From Brachionus koreanus (taxonomy: Eukaryota; Rotifera; Eurotatoria; Ploima; Brachionidae): a DNA stretch of 35,705 nt. Location of the stretch: the NCBI GenBank assembly GCA_016987375.1, contig PJRA01000498.1, forward strand, positions 134,913-170,617, read 5' to 3'. Numbering within the stretch: the first letter of the stretch is position 1; each line of letters opens with the position of its first letter. Below, piece after piece: positions 20,080 to 30,870 of this stretch. Under the pieces are notes generated by a model that worked only from the letters and a program-made list of their open reading frames with translations, was not told the origin of the DNA and made no database searches. Position numbers and translations under genes: made by a program.

Positions 20080-20185
20080 AAAAAATTTTTTTTTAATATC
20101 TTTAAATTTATTTTTTTTTATAAAATTAAATAAATGAAGAGTTGGCCGGTATGAAATGGGCACTGGCTCTTTGATTAACCTTGAA
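20080..20185 (-). pseudogene. Faint non-LTR reverse transcriptase remnant
   Basis: The minus strand reads LIKEPVPISYRPTLHLFNFI followed by KKNKFK. Non-LTR RT domains start with a P----YRPIsLLp--sKi-E block, and the VPISYRP part fits. The remainder is Lys/Phe-rich AT noise. I consider this a short decayed fragment. Confidence 0.35.
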
Positions 20186-20433
20186 ATTTTAAACTGAATA
20201 TATTTTAATCCTATGATATCTGTTTTGTTATAGACCTTTAAACAAATAAAAATTTAAGATTCAATTTTGGTATGGTTCATTTCTTTTTCGTTTTTTAAAA
20301 TGCTGGAAATTTTTGATTTTAAAACTTTAAGTCATATCATATGTTAAAATAAACACAATTGAATCTTCTATTTCGCACAATGACTCATTTTCTTTCAAAG
20401 ACGGTATTTCTCTTGCTAACCGAGACCACTTTT

Positions 20434-20612
20434 AAAAAGGGAATCGTGAGTTTTTTGGCTCCTAAAGCCGTAAACGGTTCAAGAGAGAAGAAAATTCTGT
20501 GATAGATGATTAGAGACTTTAGAGTATAATGGTTTATATTTTGAAGATTAGCAAACTATTGCTTTTTCATTGATAAATTAAAACATTTTTTAAATAATTT
20601 ATTATTAATTTT
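20434..20612 (+). pseudogene. Mariner-like transposase C-terminal relic
   Basis: The plus strand carries GAGTTTTTTGGCTCC and AAAGCCGTAAACGG, reading VSFLAPKAVNGSREKK with a stop. It is followed by ATGGTTTATATTTTGAAGAT and a TTGATAAATTAAAA tail. The same order occurs on the minus strand at 24780-24950, and partly at 14694-14775 and 30135-30190. This marks a C-terminal tail and 3' untranslated end of one mariner family. Only the end is preserved here. Confidence 0.5.
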
Positions 20613-20933
20613 CATCAAAAATTGTCTCAACAGAGAGAAATGTTATATTCAAATTAAAAAACAAAAATATTATATGTCACATTATAGATAGTAAAAAAAT
20701 AATATTCATTATATCTTTTGACCTAGAAAAATTCCATAAGCTCAGTTACTACACTCAGTTATCGGTGATTTTAATTAGTCATAAGATATCATGTTAAATG
20801 TGATACGGTTAAAAATTAGTAATTTTTTTTTAAACATCTCAGTAGCCATTGATTTGAAAATTTATTTAAATAATTGAATACGACTTTGTCATATTAAATT
20901 AAACCATTTTAAATGAACAACATTTTAAAAATA

Positions 20934-20939
20934 TTTATT
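20934..20939 (-). promoter_or_regulatory. Poly(A) signal AATAAA for RPP30
   Basis: Minus-strand AATAAA lies 32 bases after the RPP30 stop codon. Confidence 0.65.
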
Positions 20940-20970
20940 TCAATTTTTTCAGACAAAAAAAAACGAAAAA

Positions 20971-22159
20971 TCAGCTATTTCTATTTTCAACTTTTTCTCT
21001 ATTCAATTTTTCACGATATATTAAAAGTGCATTTTTTAGTCTTATAAGATCACTAGAGTCATTTAAATAAACCATGCCAGCTGAAGTATGCTTGCGGCAA
21101 ACTTAATTTAAAAAAAAATAATTTAATTTAATTGTTTTTTGTTAAATTTTACAGGAATTAGCCAAAACTTGATGACTATTTCGTCTTACAATTTGGTGAC
21201 TATCATGATCTGTTATGTCAAACAATTTAGCCCTAAATTTAAATAAAATATTAATTGTAAAAGTTAACTTAAGTGTTTAAATTACAAGTTTAGTAATTCA
21301 TATGGCCCTCTTAGATTAATTGAGCTGGAAGCACCACTGCTTATCAAAAGTCCTTTAGATTTTGTGTTGAAAGTGAGACATCTTCCGGCCATTATGAAAT
21401 CTCTTCTTTCGGTTGAGCTCGAAATAGAGGGTGAATAACAAAGCTCAAAGTGAAGCGATAAAGAATTTACAGCCTTTTTTTAAAGTCTTATTTTAAAAAA
21501 AATAAAAAATTTTATGCCCCTCACATTATTCAATGGTCTTATTAGATGTTTATCGGTAAGACCACATTCTATTCCTGACTTTATGGTGATTATATCCGCA
21601 TTGAAGTTGTTGTTGCACAGATACTTAAAAATTTCATGTGTTAATTTTTTTTTGTTTTAAATATTTATTTACCAGCAGAGCTTGGCTATCAAGAGGTTCC
21701 AATGCAATTATGTCAAAGGCCAACACTTCTTTGCTTTTCTTTTAACAATAAAAATAAAAATTATTATTGAATTTGTTTTTTTTTACCAAATGATGAAGAT
21801 AAGTGTTAATATCACTAGGTTTAATTTTTATATTTATTCTAGAAAAGATGTTTATTTTTCTTGAAAAAGTGTCCAGTCTGTTGGCAATTTTTTGCGGAAT
21901 CTTGTAGCTTTTAGGAGCAGGCACAATCACCTGTGGTTTATTGTCCTTCTTTTTCTGCTCCTTCGTTCTCGGCACTGTAGCCGGAAACTCAAAATCAACT
22001 GACAATCCCAATTCATTGTATCCTACTAAATTCTTAAGACAAATTAATCTTTTCTACACGAAAAGCCAGCTTACACTTTATTGCATTCTCAACTAGTTTA
22101 TCTATTAAATTATCACTTAGATTAGTCACATTTAAATTCAAATCTGCAAAAGTAGTCAT
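20971..22159 (-). CDS. RPP30: Ribonuclease P/MRP protein subunit p30 (seven exons)
   Basis: Exons are 22159-22075, 22025-21787, 21738-21673, 21623-21525, 21473-21286, 21232-21153 and 21101-20971. Introns of 49, 48, 49, 51, 53 and 51 bp keep a continuous frame of 295 residues. The start MTTFADLNL matches the Rpp30 N-terminus (M-vFADLdl). Other diagnostic segments are KLGYNELGLSVDFEFP, FDIIALEPLDSQALLYLC, VNSLSLHFELCYSPSI (family: fELvYspai), GLLISSGASSSINLRGPYEL (family: nviiSSaAe-pleiRGPYDv) and CRKHTSAGMV. Rpp30 is a TIM-barrel-like subunit of nuclear RNase P and RNase MRP, acting in tRNA 5' maturation and rRNA processing. Length is close to the usual 270-300. It sits 103 bp downstream of the Rab escort gene on the same strand. 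Confidence 0.95.
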
Positions 22160-22262
22160 TTTTTATTTTAAAAAAAAATGAAAATTTTTTTCAAATTTAT
22201 TCAAAAATTAATTTTATAAAATTTTTAAAAAATATAATCGTTTGACTAAAAGAAGTTAACAT
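22160..22262 (-). promoter_or_regulatory. Short intergenic spacer between REP and RPP30
   Basis: The spacer is 103 bp. It holds a minus-strand AATAAA (22196-22201) for the upstream gene and a pyrimidine-rich acceptor-like ACTTCTTTTAG near 22241. Such a short gap could mean a very compact promoter or co-transcription with trans-splicing; the sequence alone cannot decide. Confidence 0.45.
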
Positions 22263-24180
22263 TTAACCAGATTTTTCTTCGGGTTTTGCTGCTTCATTAT
22301 CGTCTAAAATAATGTCTTCTGGGTCAGGAGGACTAGGCATAAATTGTTGATCAGGACAAATTTGTTCAAATATTCTCCTTGCTTCTTTGACATGATGGTC
22401 AAAATCAAGACAAACTTTGCCGCCTGATACTATGTGAAGATTTGTCGGTTTTGACTCATTCTCATTCATTTCCTTAACCAAACTCTCTGAATCAACATGA
22501 GAAAAAAAATATGAAAACAAAATATTTGGCTTTTCATTTTCTGTTTCAGACGCAGTTCTGAACAAAAATTTAATAACTTGCTCAAAATTAGCTTTGCTTG
22601 TTTGTTTGGCTTTGTCTTCGCAAAATAAGTAAACTATGACTTAATAGAAAAATAAAAAATTAAAAAGTTAATTTAAATTGACAAGTGGATAATACAATAT
22701 CCCTGAGGAGAACAATTTGACGCGTGGGATGTTTCTATCAAATAAATATTGGAATCTGAATCTGAAATTTTAGGCAAAAATAACAATGAAATCTAAGCAG
22801 TGAATGATTAGAAAAATAAATCTTTATAAGCTTGTATCAATTTTACATGATCTTGATTATCTTGGTTATTGTAGATGCTTTTATCTGTTATCAAAATGCA
22901 TCGACATATTGTCTCAACGCTCTCGGGGTAAAGACTTAGTGGTGCATAGCTTGAGTCCAATATCAAATGTACGCACTCAAAGTCATCCTCTTTTTCCCGA
23001 ATTTTTACTGATTTTATTCTAAAAAATTAATTAAGTGAACTCTATTTTTAAATCTTTTTTTCTAAATTTACAAATTAGACTCATTTATTGTTAATTGATC
23101 AATAGTTAGGTCAAGATAATAGATGGCACCAAACACAGCTGCCATTCTGCAAAAACACTGACTTAATTCTCCAACACCATACATTGGAAACAAGAATGGA
23201 CTATCTCCAAATCTGCCGACTGAACTCAAAAATTTCCTAGTCTCATCTAATCCCTTACAATCAAATTATAAATTAAGACTGAATTTAAAAAAAAAAAAAA
23301 ATTTTTTAATTTTACTTTCAATGCTGAATCGGATTGATTGGGACACATTGCCACCGCGTTTATAAGAATATGACTGATTGTTTTAGGAAAATTTTTGCTT
23401 TTAATTAACTCCTCAAAGCTAAAATTTTGTGATTCTAGATCAATTAGCTGTTTATGATAGTCTTCTTTAAGACAAGCTTGAACAAACTGCATCATTACTC
23501 TTTTCTCAAGCATGCCTAGTTTTGTTGATTTGAAAACCTCGGAACGGGAAGTCGGAACCTTAGTAGAATGATTAATTAATCAAATTGTTATTTTTTTTTA
23601 ATAATAATTTTACTTTTTGCATTAAACCCTCACTGTCTATGGTTAAAATTTGAGAGACCATTTTGAATTCGCAGTATTTGGCAACGTCTGATGAGATTAA
23701 AAGCTCGACTAGTTCGCCTCGCGAATACAAAACGTTGGGCGACAAGTCAAGCAGAAATTTCCTTGACAAATTCAGCATTTTTTTTTCAACTCTTTGATTA
23801 AAACAGTCAAATTTAATTTAATCTTTAATTTGGTTAAGTTACTCAGGATCGCAAGAAGTATTCCATGTGTATTCTATTTCGGTGTAGTATTTTTTCAAGT
23901 TGTTATTGCACTTGTTCAAATCATTGGGAGGATCCGATTTCAGAACGTTGTGGGTCCAATCAATCAGACCTGAAAGGGTGTGGGAGGCAAACTCTCCGCC
24001 GTAAAATTGGTTCCTGGTTAGCAAAATATCATGATCAAATTTCATTAAAACTAATTTAGATTATTACCGGTCAATATGAAACACAGTCTTGCCGATTCTG
24101 GCCAAGGCAGCCGATAAAATTGACTCGGTTAGGCCAGTTCCAGCAATTATCACATCATATTTTTTTGGCAAATCACTCAT
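22263..24180 (-). CDS. CHM: Rab escort protein (REP/CHM, component A of Rab geranylgeranyltransferase), eight exons
   Basis: Exons are 24180-24068, 24013-23843, 23791-23614, 23558-23316, 23253-23072, 23018-22847, 22792-22696 and 22639-22263. Seven introns of 51-62 bp give a frame of 510 residues. The N-terminus has the GDI/REP dinucleotide-fold motif DVIIAGTGLTES and the NQFYGGEFASHTLSG block (family: SYYGGNWASFSFSGL). Further matches are LLDLSPNVLYSRGELVELLI, GRFGDSPFLFPMYGVGELSQ, CFCRMAAVFGAIY, ILITDKS, and the C-terminal EARRIFEQICPDQQFMP followed by SPPDPEDIILDD. REP presents newly made Rab GTPases to the prenylating enzyme and delivers them to membranes. The protein is shorter than human REP-1 (about 650), lacking part of the acidic insert, as in many invertebrates. 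REP rather than GDI is supported by the C-terminal block. Confidence 0.95.
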
Positions 24181-24779
24181 ATTTTTGTCATTTAGTATTA
24201 ATTTAAAATTATGCAAAAAATAAATTTATATATTTACATTTATTTTAAAATTTTTCAAAATTTTATTAACTTTTTTGGAGTTTTTAAACCTTAGTTGAAT
24301 TAGTGCGTCAATTTTTTTTTTTTTTCAACACATTAAAGTGTATTTTGATCTATTTTCTAAAGACTTAAATTACATAATTATCAGATTTGTATTTAATAGT
24401 ATTTTGAGCTTTATTAAGATTATCAGGCGTCGTATAGATATGAAATTACACTTAAAATTTATTTTTCAATGAACATAAGAATAAATCTAGTCGATTTTAA
24501 CAGGAATTAGGCACTTTATCTATATTTTGACATAAAAAAAAAAAGAAATTTATTTTTTTGTTAATTTTTTTTTCAATCAAATAAACAAAATTGTGCAGAA
24601 AATAAATAAACCGTAAATTAATTGAGAAGCTTTTTTTTTTCGATACATTTAATTTAAAATAAAATTTTATAAAATTGTGTTTTGTTGCAAGTTAGTTTGC
24701 CAAAAAAATGTGTCTCAATTGAAGATTTTAGATAATTTAAAAGATATTAGCGTGAATTATAAAATTTTGTCGTATTTTA
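24181..24779. other. AT-rich upstream region of the REP gene
   Basis: No feature is recognised apart from AT-rich tracts. It probably contains the REP promoter. Confidence 0.4.
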
Positions 24780-25385
24780 GCTTTTTTTAATTTATCAATA
24801 AAAAAGTAATAGTTAGTTAATCTTCAAAATATAAACCATTTTGCTCTAAAATCTTTATCAGCCATCAATCAGGAAGTATTCCTCTCTTGTGCCATTTACG
24901 GCTTTGGAGCCAAAAAAACTCACCACATCTTTTTTCAACTTAGTCTTGATCATCTTCTTGATATTAGTCTTTTTCATCTTAGTCTAGATTTCAGGTAAAT
25001 GATCCATTAAGCAAAAAAATTTAAAATCAGAAGGAGAAGGATCTGGTCTCTATTGCTGAATGAGAAAAAAGTTCAGTCCCTTTCGACACTTCTATTTATG
25101 CCAAGAAATTCCACTATACACATGCCACCACTTTTTTTAAAAGCGTCTTCTTTTCACGACTAACTGAGCTGGTTGAGATGGGACCGACCATTGATTTCTT
25201 TTTTTTTGACCTAATTCGCTCTTTGTGGAGCATAAGGTCATTACTTTTTGATTGTAACTTTGTATAAATCTTGAACGGTCGGGCAGTTAGCCCGATGCAC
25301 ATTGATTTCTGGTATCATTATTTAGAAAATAGATATACTTCTCATCATAAGTAATGATCCATCTGAAAAATCGTTCTTATACAGG
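24780..25385 (-). pseudogene. Mariner-like transposase relic (most informative copy)
   Basis: Reading the minus strand in shifting frames: ERFFRWIITYDEKYIYFLNN (family: rF--RiiT-DE-wi, with the first catalytic Asp), then RNQC; KKSMVGPISTSSVSREKKT followed by LLKKVVACVYSGISW (family: kk-l-svwWd--Gii). Next is LIQQ-RPDPSPSDFKFF (family: pYSPDLaPsDf-lF, third catalytic Asp), and at the end KKDVVSFFGSKAVNGTREEY and FLIDGW with a stop. The central DNA-rPH block is not clear in this copy. Multiple stops and frame changes show it is inactive. The family is shared by the relics at 13465, 20434 and 29500. Confidence 0.65.
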
Positions 25386-27418
25386 ATTTTTAAGTAGTTT
25401 AATACAAAATCTGTTAGCTTTGTTTATCAAATTAAGGTGACGTTATTTAAAATAATATCTTATAGAACTGTGTATCCATGCAAATTAGTTTTATTTTGTT
25501 TATTAAGTAGAAAAAAAAACAGATAGAAAAATTAGTATACTAAATTGAGGATTTTTTCTCACAGCAGCGGTATGCAGATAATTCTGATCGAGGACGGCTA
25601 GTATACCTGACCATTTTCTTATTCTAATGGCTCCTTAAAATCACTATTTAATATTTCACTTAAATCTTGTCACTTTCTTACTTTCCACAAGACATACAGT
25701 TATTTATCGAATAACAGTACAAAAAATTCAAAATTTTTATTTAGAGTTTTCATTTTAAAATTTTTTTTGAATCAAATAAACAAAAAAATAAATAAAACAA
25801 AGAGTTAGATCAATCATTTTGAAGAAAATTCAATTCTGTTTATTTTATCATATAATATGGCTTAAAGAATTAAAATTTTGGTAAAATGCAACCTTTTAAA
25901 AAACGCATAATTTTATGACTTAGCATAATATTGACTGGTCTATTAGAAAAATTTAAATTCAAAGCATTTCAGGAGATTTTTGCTATAAAAATGAGGAATT
26001 GAGGGGGATTTCTTCATGGAACGATCATCAATTTAAAGATTGACTTTTAAATTTTAAATCATTAAATTATTCATTTGAAATCAAAAATGAATTTATAAAT
26101 TTGCCTTGAGCTTTAAGCTTTAAAATTAAAATTGAATAGATAAATTGTTTTGGTAATATTATTAATAGTTCGCAGTTTAGGAAAATTACTGTGACTCAAC
26201 CTGTAACTAACCTTATGCCTAAAAGATTTGAAATTTCAAAAAAGTTACTCTTAATTAAAAATATTACGAATTAATCATGATGATTAAATTTTTATTCGAA
26301 TTAAGTATTGACAATGAAGATAATTTCTCGATATTAGGTTGGGAATTTAGCTCTATATGGACATGGTTTAAATTAAATTTCAAGCTTCCCTCTTTCAAAT
26401 CATTCAAATATTCAACTCAAATAACATAGATATTAAAAAATTTTTTTTTATCTGTTTTTTTTTTAACATAATAAACAAATTAAAAATTGATTATTTATTT
26501 ATTTCCGATTTAAATTAGAGAAATAAAAAAAAATAGTTAATTATTTATTGATTAAAAAAGCGTCATTTGAATGTAAAAAAAAGGACGTCAATTTTTAATT
26601 TTGTGGTTAAACTAACACAAAAAACAAAGTCTAAAAAATATGCTATTGGTAAATTTTGGCCCAGAAATTTTAAAAGATAACATTTTAGTTTTTAATTCAC
26701 TTTTAAATAAGGCATTTAAATTCAACGCGAATTTATTACTCTAAAAACAAAAAACACAATAATATTTTTTTAAGATTTTGTTTTTCTAATTTTTGAGTTT
26801 TTTTTTTCTACCAAGGAACCAATTTAAATAATTTTTTTACTTTTAAATAATTTAATCATTAACAAAATTTAAGTATTAAACTTATAAAATTTATTTATTT
26901 TTTTTAAATAAAATAGAATTGAGTCTGTCCAGAAGCTCTAAACTTAGTTTTAATATTGTTTTTGACGTAACTAAGGTGATTTAATTTGAAAAAAAATGTT
27001 TAAATTAGTCATTAAGTAAGCATGTTTGTATTTGTTGCTATTCAATTAACTCCAGAGGTAATGTTTCATAGAGAAAAAAAAATTTTCTTAAAATGATAAA
27101 AGTTTAATTAAGAGCTTAATAAGCGAGTTTATTGTAGGCTGATTCCGTCATTTTCTCAAGTCCCAGCATGCCTCATACGACAATAGGTAGATTTAAGCTA
27201 AAATTAATAAGTTAGCTAAATTTGCAATTAAATTAAAAAGAATTTATTTGTTTCTAAGTAAATTCATTTTCTTAATGGATATTTAGCCTAAGTAATAGTT
27301 TTAAAAAAAATTATTTTTTTCAACGAAAAAAAAGCATATTTAAATAATTTTCAAACAATTTGAATCATTACCTAATAAGCTGTATTTTTTTTTAGAAAAT
27401 TTTCGAAAAGATTTGATA
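25386..27418. other. Long AT-rich region upstream of the neuropeptide gene
   Basis: No coding exon is supported. A GC-richer patch at 27140-27190 ending AATAG before GTAGATTT could be a 5'-untranslated exon of the peptide gene. An acceptor-like T-run ending in TTTAG at 27391-27395 lies 23 bases before the start codon. Confidence 0.3.
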
Positions 27419-27772
27419 ATGAATTTAGCTTACAGACTTGTATGCTGTTGGTTCTTGGTAATTAGTTTGGGTATGGCTACTAATGGCAAAACATTAACGA
27501 GCTCAATCGAATTTGAGAATTTTTTAAACCATGTTTTAAACAAAAATGCGCTCTCTTCAAGCGAAAAATTTCATAAGCGCACTTCAAATGCCGATTCTCA
27601 AACACCAGATCAATATTTAACTGAAACTGACAAAAGAATCATCAATAACCTAATAACAAACAATTTAATAGCTAAGTTGATGAACAGGTATGCAGTAAGC
27701 TCACGCTCAAGATTCGGAAAAAGAAACATTAAACAGAATCAGTTTATTGATAAAAGTTTTAGAAAAAAATAA
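27419..27772 (+). CDS. NPY/NPF-like amidated neuropeptide precursor
   Basis: Start ATG 27419, 117 residues, one coding exon. A signal peptide is clear (RLVCCWFLVISLGMA, to about residue 21). Dibasic KR sites occur at 53-54, 72-73 and 101-102, and Gly100 is an amide donor. Cleavage at 54 and 102 would release a 45-residue peptide. It has a Pro-containing start, a helix-like stretch (LITNNLIAKLMNRYA) and the end RYAVSSRSRF-amide. Cleavage at 73 gives 26 residues. Invertebrate NPF peptides are 36-40 residues and end LN-YFAIVGRPRF-amide. The spacing of Leu, aromatic, Ala and R-x-R-F is the same here. NPF acts through G-protein-coupled receptors in feeding and stress. The usual intron inside the penultimate Arg codon is absent. 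A generic RFamide precursor is the alternative. Confidence 0.75.
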   Translation: MNLAYRLVCCWFLVISLGMATNGKTLTSSIEFENFLNHVLNKNALSSSEKFHKRTSNADSQTPDQYLTETDKRIINNLITNNLIAKLMNRYAVSSRSRFGKRNIKQNQFIDKSFRKK

Positions 27773-27863
27773 AGCTTTAGTGAAAAAATCGATTATTTTT
27801 GCCTTTCGATCTCTTTGCATTTTTTCTTTTCTGATTTTTTCATTGATAATTTAATTTATTCTA

Positions 27864-27869
27864 AATAAA
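27864..27869 (+). promoter_or_regulatory. Poly(A) signal AATAAA for the neuropeptide gene
   Basis: AATAAA lies about 90 bases after the stop. Another AATAAA overlaps the stop codon itself (27768-27773) and is probably too early. Confidence 0.5.
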
Positions 27870-29499
27870 AGTTTAACATTTTTACATGTATGGTTTAAAA
27901 ACTGTTCCATTTAAATTTGTGAACTCTATTTGATAAAATTTTTTAATTTTAAAATAAAACAAATTTAATATGTTAAAATAAATATTTATTTTGAATAAAC
28001 ACCGCTATATCAAATAGTTAAATTTTAAATTTTTTGATTCCCGAAAGACTGCTAGTATTTTCAGTTAACAATTTTAGTAAACTCATGACTAATTTAGTAA
28101 AAATAAAATATTTTTATACAATAAAAAAAAATAAATAAAATAAAAATTTACAAATATAGTTTATTCCAGATAATTTTTTATAAATAACTGTTAATTATAT
28201 TGTAAAAAAGATAGAAATAATAAAAAAGAGCATTTTTTTATTTTGCACAACCGTTTGGACAATAAAGGTCTCTTTTTTTTTAACTCCGATCTTCATTTTA
28301 TGAAAACGCAGATTCTAAAAAATAGCATTCATTTGTCTTGGACACAGTCTAAAGGTTGTAATTAAAGACATGGTTTTGTTTTCTTATTGGCGTCTCATTT
28401 TTGTATATTGTTCAACGGAATATTCATGCCGATGCAATTGAAATAGGGTGACAGCAGTAGTATTTTTTGAACCTTCACGAATATTAAGAATTAAGAAAAA
28501 AAATAGGAAGAAAAAAGTTTAAAAAATTTTAAAGTATTCTTTAATTTTTGTTTGTTTACTATTGCAAAAAGATTTCTATTTAAAATGAACACCACATTCA
28601 TCATATTTTCTTGAAAAAACAAAATAAAATATAATGAAACAATTAATTAAAAGAATAAATTCAAATTTGTTTCATTAGTTTTAAGTTGTTTCCGAATTTT
28701 ATAAAAGAATTTTATTGAATGGTTCTTTGTTTTTATTACGTTAAAACAAAATTTTTTTTCTGATTTTAGATTGCTTGATATCCGTTATTTTTTTTTCATT
28801 ATATCAATGTTGTAGTCCTTTAAATGTCTACAACTGCTTTCTAATCCGTAGTGCATTTATATTTGAATTTTATATTAGAAATTGAAACAGTATAAGCTGG
28901 TTCAATTTCTATTATAAAAACACAGTGAAAACTGTTTGTAAAAAGAGAATTTTTCATTTTTCATTTTTTTTCTTTGTATTCTTCCTTTTTCTTTATTTTT
29001 GTATTAGGCTAAAAGTGGTCATTTGTTATAATTTAATAAATATATTTAAATAAGAAAATAGTTTTCTTTATTATAATTCTTTAAGGGTTTAAGTAACAGA
29101 CTGAATTAAGTAGGAGACAAAATAAATCTTTTAAGTTAAAGGCCCTTAAAATAAAGAATTTCGCTTAATCGCATTTCTTTGTATCAGGGATCAATTGAAG
29201 TTGATTTTAATATGTTTAGATCAATTGATAGTTGACGAATACTAAACTTGGGATCGCTCTCAATAGTGTTGCGCAGAGCGATCTGATAGAACTAAATTGT
29301 TCTTTAAAGACCATTTCCACGACATTTAAACTATGTTAAGTGATTAAATTTTATGTTTTCTTAAAGGCTGGATATTAAGCATCTTAGTATTTTAAAAATC
29401 TTAAGTGCTCTTCAAAATAACGTGTCTAACTCTTTATTTATTTAATTCTAAATAATTTTATTAAATGAAAACTTTAAATAAAAATTTTGAAATTTTAGA
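27870..29499. other. AT-rich intergenic DNA with small hairpins
   Basis: No gene is seen. Two inverted repeats stand out: AGAAATTGAA near 28877 with TTCAATTTCT near 28901, and GATCGCTCT 29252-29260 with AGAGCGATC 29275-29283. Confidence 0.4.
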
Positions 29500-30190
29500 A
29501 TCCTATCAGCAATAGAAGTTACTCATGAAATATGACTTGTTGAAGGTGAAAATGTGCTTAAAGTAAATAGCGATTATACGTGCCTTCAGAAGAAGAACAG
29601 AGTTAGGTAGATCAACCTTTTTCGATCAGAATATCCCCATGATTTGAAATCGCCAATTATCAAATGATCTTAATCGACGATATTTAGTCCCTCTAATTTG
29701 ATCAATAAAGCTAACAACAGTTGCTGAGTTGTTCCTCGTGATTTGATGCATTGAAATTTGAATCAAACTAATTAAGAAAATATTTTTAGGTGAACATAAA
29801 TCAATGTTTGGACCTATCTCAACCAAATTAGTCAGTAGTGAAAAGAGGAAAATTTCTTTTTTTGAGTGTGATGTCAGCGTGATAATTTCACATTTAGTCT
29901 ACTTAATGAAAAATATTTTTCTTTGGTCAACTGAAAGCTAGTTTTGTTTTTCAAGATAAGGCCAGACCTCATGCAGCTAGAAGAACAATGGGAAAGATAG
30001 AAATGTCGAACTTCTTTCTAATTCAGCAATATAGACCAGATCTTTTTCCTTGTGATCATCATCTTTTTCACAAAATGGATGATTTTTTTTTGGAAGATGG
30101 CTTTTTACTAATCAAGATCAAGTTGAAGATGGATGTTGTGAGTTTTTTGACTCCAAAAACCTTGAATAGTACTTTTTATACTTTTTGACT
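29500..30190 (+). pseudogene. Mariner-like transposase relic, near full span
   Basis: The N-terminal helix-turn-helix region is faintly visible (INLFRSEYPHDLKSP, family: w--rFrsG-f-l-D-pRsGRP; then IKLTTVAELFLVI). The catalytic part follows: KSMFGPISTKLVSSEKRK, QDKARPHAARRTM (family: -DNArPH-a) and LIQQYRPDLFPCDHHLFHKM followed by DDFF (family: pYSPDLaPcD-hlF). The end is VVSFLTPKTLNSTFYTF and a TGA. From 29943 to 30187 the frame is open without a stop, but the N-terminal half is full of stops. The second catalytic position is Asp in QDKARPH, with Lys in place of Asn. Confidence 0.65.
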
Positions 30191-30744
30191 CACTTATGAA
30201 GAAATATGAGAAATTATTCTATTTTAAGGTTGACTTTAATTACAAAAAATTAATTCTGTCAAAAATGTCTAATTAGTATTAAAAGCAGTTTATTTATTCC
30301 AAGATTTTATCATATATTATTTCGTATCTTATTTATAATCAATTATTTGTTTTAAGACTATTTACTTAACTAAATAAATAAGAATCTATTAAAGTCATAT
30401 AACAAAAAAAAACAGCCTGAAGTTAAAAATGGTTTTCAAAAAAAGACTTCAATTTAGGCTAAAAAATTTATGCGATAGAAAAAAAAGAATTGCAAACAGA
30501 TGCGAATACTTTAGTTAAGTTTATTTTCTATTTTTAATTTTAAATTTGAAGTCAATAACTTCAATTCAATTAAAAAATATGGCTTATATTCCCTTTTGGC
30601 AAAAAATGAAATTTAAAGATAGATTTTTATCATCAATTTTTTTCTTATTAAGTAAGAAGGAGTTGTAAAATTGGTAGAATGAATTTATTCCATAGAAATT
30701 GAAAGAAAAAAATTAAAATTTTAAAAAATCTTCAAATAGCTAAA
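30191..30744. other. AT-rich intergenic DNA
   Basis: No feature is recognised. Confidence 0.4.
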
Positions 30745-30850
30745 ACTAATTAAAATTGACAGTTCCACAAAGATCCATTTTAGGTCATATGCTTTTTCTT
30801 ATTTTTGTGAATGATTAAATTAAACATTTTAATGTTCAATTTTTTGTATA
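30745..30850 (+). pseudogene. Fragment of non-LTR reverse transcriptase (GVPQGS block)
   Basis: The plus strand reads LTVPQRSILGHMLFLIFVND then a stop and IKHFNVQFF. It corresponds to the canonical GVPQGSiLGPLLFLIFINDL block of Jockey/CR1-type RTs, with substitutions at key Gly residues and a stop codon. Only about 30 codons are recognisable; the sequence then runs into a perfect hairpin at 30825. Confidence 0.55.
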
Positions 30851-30870
30851 GAAAATTGAACATTAAAATG
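30825..30870. repeat. Perfect 19-bp inverted repeat (hairpin, 8-nt loop)
   Basis: CATTTTAATGTTCAATTTT at 30825-30843 is followed by an 8-base loop and its exact reverse complement at 30852-30870. The left arm begins within the decayed RT fragment, so the right arm looks like a short inverted duplication (template-switch type) of that sequence. Confidence 0.85.

Noticed and set aside
22804..23022. Plus-strand open frame of 72 codons
   Set aside because: Antisense to exon 6 of the Rab escort gene, whose family match is strong.
25114..25302. Minus-strand frame read as a stand-alone small protein
   Set aside because: It is a part of the mariner relic 24780-25385, not a separate gene.
29626..29826. 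Minus-strand open frame of 66 codons
   Set aside because: It is antisense to the N-terminal part of the plus-strand mariner relic, which has better family support.
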